Shown: one piece after another, positions 61,931-64,000 of the stretch
How the letters are laid out: each line of letters opens with the position of its first letter
Position numbering within the stretch: the stretch's first letter is position 1
Source: Cucumis sativus
Lineage: Eukaryota > Streptophyta > Magnoliopsida > Cucurbitales > Cucurbitaceae
Direction of reading: 5' to 3'
DNA length: 64,000 bases
Assembly (NCBI RefSeq): GCF_000004075.3
Contig: NC_026657.2
Location: forward strand, 2,852,001 to 2,916,000
Position numbers and translations under genes: made by a program
Notes under the pieces: generated by a model
Told to the model about the DNA's origin: nothing
Database searches by the model: none
What the model saw: the letters and a program-made list of their open reading frames with translations, nothing else

Positions 61931-64000
61931 ATTATTATACAAGAAAAAGAAAAACCAACAAAACACCTCTAAAGAAAGGGTTCTCAACTAAGTAAGATGC
62001 TACCCAGGAGTTAATTACAAAAAGTACTTGAGACCGAAGTTTAAAGATAAACATGAAACTTCCCCAAAAACCAAACATCATTATTGTCTCTCTCCACACA
62101 CCCCTAAACACTACATTATTCCTCTCCCCCAAAATATCTCAGAGAATAGCACACACCTCAGCTGACCATAAAAAACAGTATTTCTCAATGAAAGACATAT
62201 GAAGAATGAGCTCCTTGATCGTCTCCCGAACAACTCTCTAGCAAGCTAGCTCAATATGGAACTCTTGAAAGAAATAGTTCCACACCGATCTAGCAAACTA
62301 ACAATTCCAAAGAAGGTGATATAGGTCTTCCTCCGCCTTCCAATAAAGAACACAACAAAAAGGCTTCATAAGCGAAAACTTCTTCTACTGTAGTAGCCTA
62401 TCCATAATGTTCACACGACCAAGTAAAACTTGTCATGCAAATTCCAAAAGGAAGAGATCAAGCTCAACAAAACCATATCTGAAGAAATCTAATTACAAAG
62501 AATAATGCAAAATTCTCTCATAAAGAACTAAATTGAAACTAAAACCTTTCAAGAAGATGCAACCAGCTGCCTAACCAAATTAATCCATAATCTAGAGGAA
62601 GCTCGAAAAAGTATTTCACTATTCAGCATCGGCATGTAGAATTTACTTGCCACCCATATGAAGGGAAATCCAAGAATGACTGAAGTTAGTCTTACATAGA
62701 GGAGAAATACATTAAACTGTTGAAGAATCAAATTAGAATAAATCCACAATCAGCAACTATTGATTTTAAATGATCTAGTATTTTGCAAGACCAAGGACAA
62801 GAACGAGTAGCAGAAGGAAACTTTGCGGATACTAGCTATTCCTCGCATTGAAACAGAGCATTGAGATCAGTTTCTAGAGGCTCAAATGTTTCTAACTTTC
62901 AAGTTCGGTTTACCTATCCAAATGCTCCAATTCCTCGCTACAAACACTGAGAGGGGAGTTGAAAAAATGCTCACCCTTCTTGTTGGATTGATTGTGAGGG
63001 GTTTTTCTTGGAGAGCCCTTCAGAAATTTAACCTTGGAGTTAGGCAGAGAGAACTCAGAGTACTTAAACTGGATAAAGTGAGGATGATGAGAAAATGACC
63101 TAGAAGAACGGGCTGGGGCTTGAATTTGGGTGCAACTGACTTCCAATAAATCATGATTAGTCTCTACAAACAGCTTGGAGCTGCTGGAATAAGCTGATGA
63201 AATAGAATGGGCAGTATTTTCCTCAAGCAAAACGGGTACTTGATCATCTAAAATCTGGGCTTTTAAGGAACATTTTTCCATAATCTTTGATTTTTTCTTC
63301 CGGATAAAATACTTCAGAAATTGCTTGAAGTAATGTTGGAAGATCTTAGAAAAATTCTTTCTTTTTAGATTTCCTCGAGAGCCTTTTGATGAGGAAAAAA
63401 GAGAAGAGAAGGAGATTGGGAGCTGAAGATGAAGATGAAGGGTTGAAAGGAGGAGTAGCAGTTGTTGATTTGATGGTGAATCTTGGCCCCCTCAACTGTC
63501 TAGGGCTACCAAACTCTTAATCCAACCTTCTGAAAGTAAAAATCTACCAGTCTTAGTTGCAGCCATACAATTAGCCCACGCAAACTTCCCATTCAGCAAT
63601 GGACGGTCAAACAGCTTACTTCCATCAATGAAACTATTGAAACGCCTCAAGGGTATGTCATTTACCTCTTCGCTCCACAAAATACGATTGGTTTTTTTAG
63701 ACTTGAGCTTTCTAGAGAAATTCAACCAAAACCTAGACTTCCACATTTCTCCAACAACAGTAGTTGAGCCACTTTCTCAAATTATTAATTCAAGTGAACA
63801 AAAATTCAAGGCAGAAACTAGTGATTGCTTATGTCATTTCCAAATGTGCACTCCATGGGTATATCACTTGCTTAACCAGTTCCTTAACAACCTAGCCATT
63901 CCCGGGGGGGGAAGACCAATTACATAATGAATCAATTGCATGAGATCTAACAAACTGTTGCAGCCTACCACTGAAGTGATAATTTCTTCCGAAGATAATT
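61931..64000 (-). mobile_element. Rearranged LINE fragments continuing past the window end
   Basis: The 61935-62500 stretch is related phrase by phrase to the zf-RVT part of the LINE at 50.1-50.6 kb: TAGGTCTTCCTCCGCCTTCC versus AAGGTCTTCCTCCGTCTTCC, and ACAACAAAAAGGCTTCATAA versus CTACAAAAAGGCCCAACAAG. At 63746-63492 (-), a frame reads ILWSEEVNDIPLRRFNSFID then LLNGKFAWANC and GRFLLSEGW, the C-terminal part of a LINE endonuclease. A 123-codon frame at 63281-62910 (-) is unplaced and may be ORF1- or linker-derived. The RT domain was not found. The pieces are not in normal LINE order, so more than one insertion or rearrangement is implied. Confidence 0.65.

Noticed and set aside
1..64000. tRNA, rRNA, CRISPR arrays or bacterial-type operons
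   Set aside because: No B-box-like GGTTCRANNCC with a matching A box, no rRNA sequence and no spaced-repeat array was noticed on either strand; the intron-exon structure is plant nuclear.

Overview
The window reads as nuclear DNA of a eudicot plant. The genes have many short exons with GT-AG introns, long AT-rich spacers separate them, and the proteins are plant families (alpha-expansin, C2-type phospholipase D, P-class PPR, plant rhomboid, DUF295 F-box). A compact, AT-rich genome such as a cucurbit (Cucumis-like) would fit, but that species guess is inference. Translations were made by eye and joined exon by exon; reading phase was checked at every junction.

Layout. 1-645: a decayed LINE reverse-transcriptase fragment (- strand). 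705-1337: the last three exons of TAF11 (+). 3.9-5.2 kb: an alpha-expansin gene (-). 5.2-13 kb: AT-rich spacer with several copies of a small inverted-repeat element rich in GATAG/CTATC, plus one small C2H2 zinc-finger ORF (-). 13.1-14.4 kb: an F-box/DUF295 gene broken by frameshifts (+). 16.5-22.1 kb: a complete ten-exon phospholipase D of the beta/gamma group (+). 24.6-28.9 kb: a complete twelve-exon HMG-CoA synthase (-), convergent with the PLD gene. 29-46 kb: about 17 kb without a recognisable coding gene, holding degenerate repeats and two isolated promoter-like clusters. 46.2-49.0 kb: a PPR gene (+) with a GC-rich leader and a probable 5' UTR intron. 49.7-51.0 kb: 5'-truncated LINE copies (-). 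52.0-52.5 kb: a degenerate GATA-rich minisatellite. 54.3-56.8 kb: a complete five-exon rhomboid protease (-). 60.65-61.24 kb: the last three exons of RFC2 (-). 61.4-64.0 kb: a mosaic of LINE pieces lying where the next RFC2 intron should be.

The genes are ordinary housekeeping or cell-wall genes and do not form one pathway. Two neighbour pairs look like ancient synteny: PLD beta/gamma beside HMG-CoA synthase, and rhomboid beside RFC2. From memory, their Arabidopsis homologues also lie close together (At4g11820-At4g11850 and At1g63120-At1g63160). I found no clearly new biological system. The observations most worth checking are the GATA-core inverted-repeat family, the two promoter-like clusters with no attached ORF, LINE insertion into introns of two essential genes, and the 34-bp direct repeat near 37 kb.
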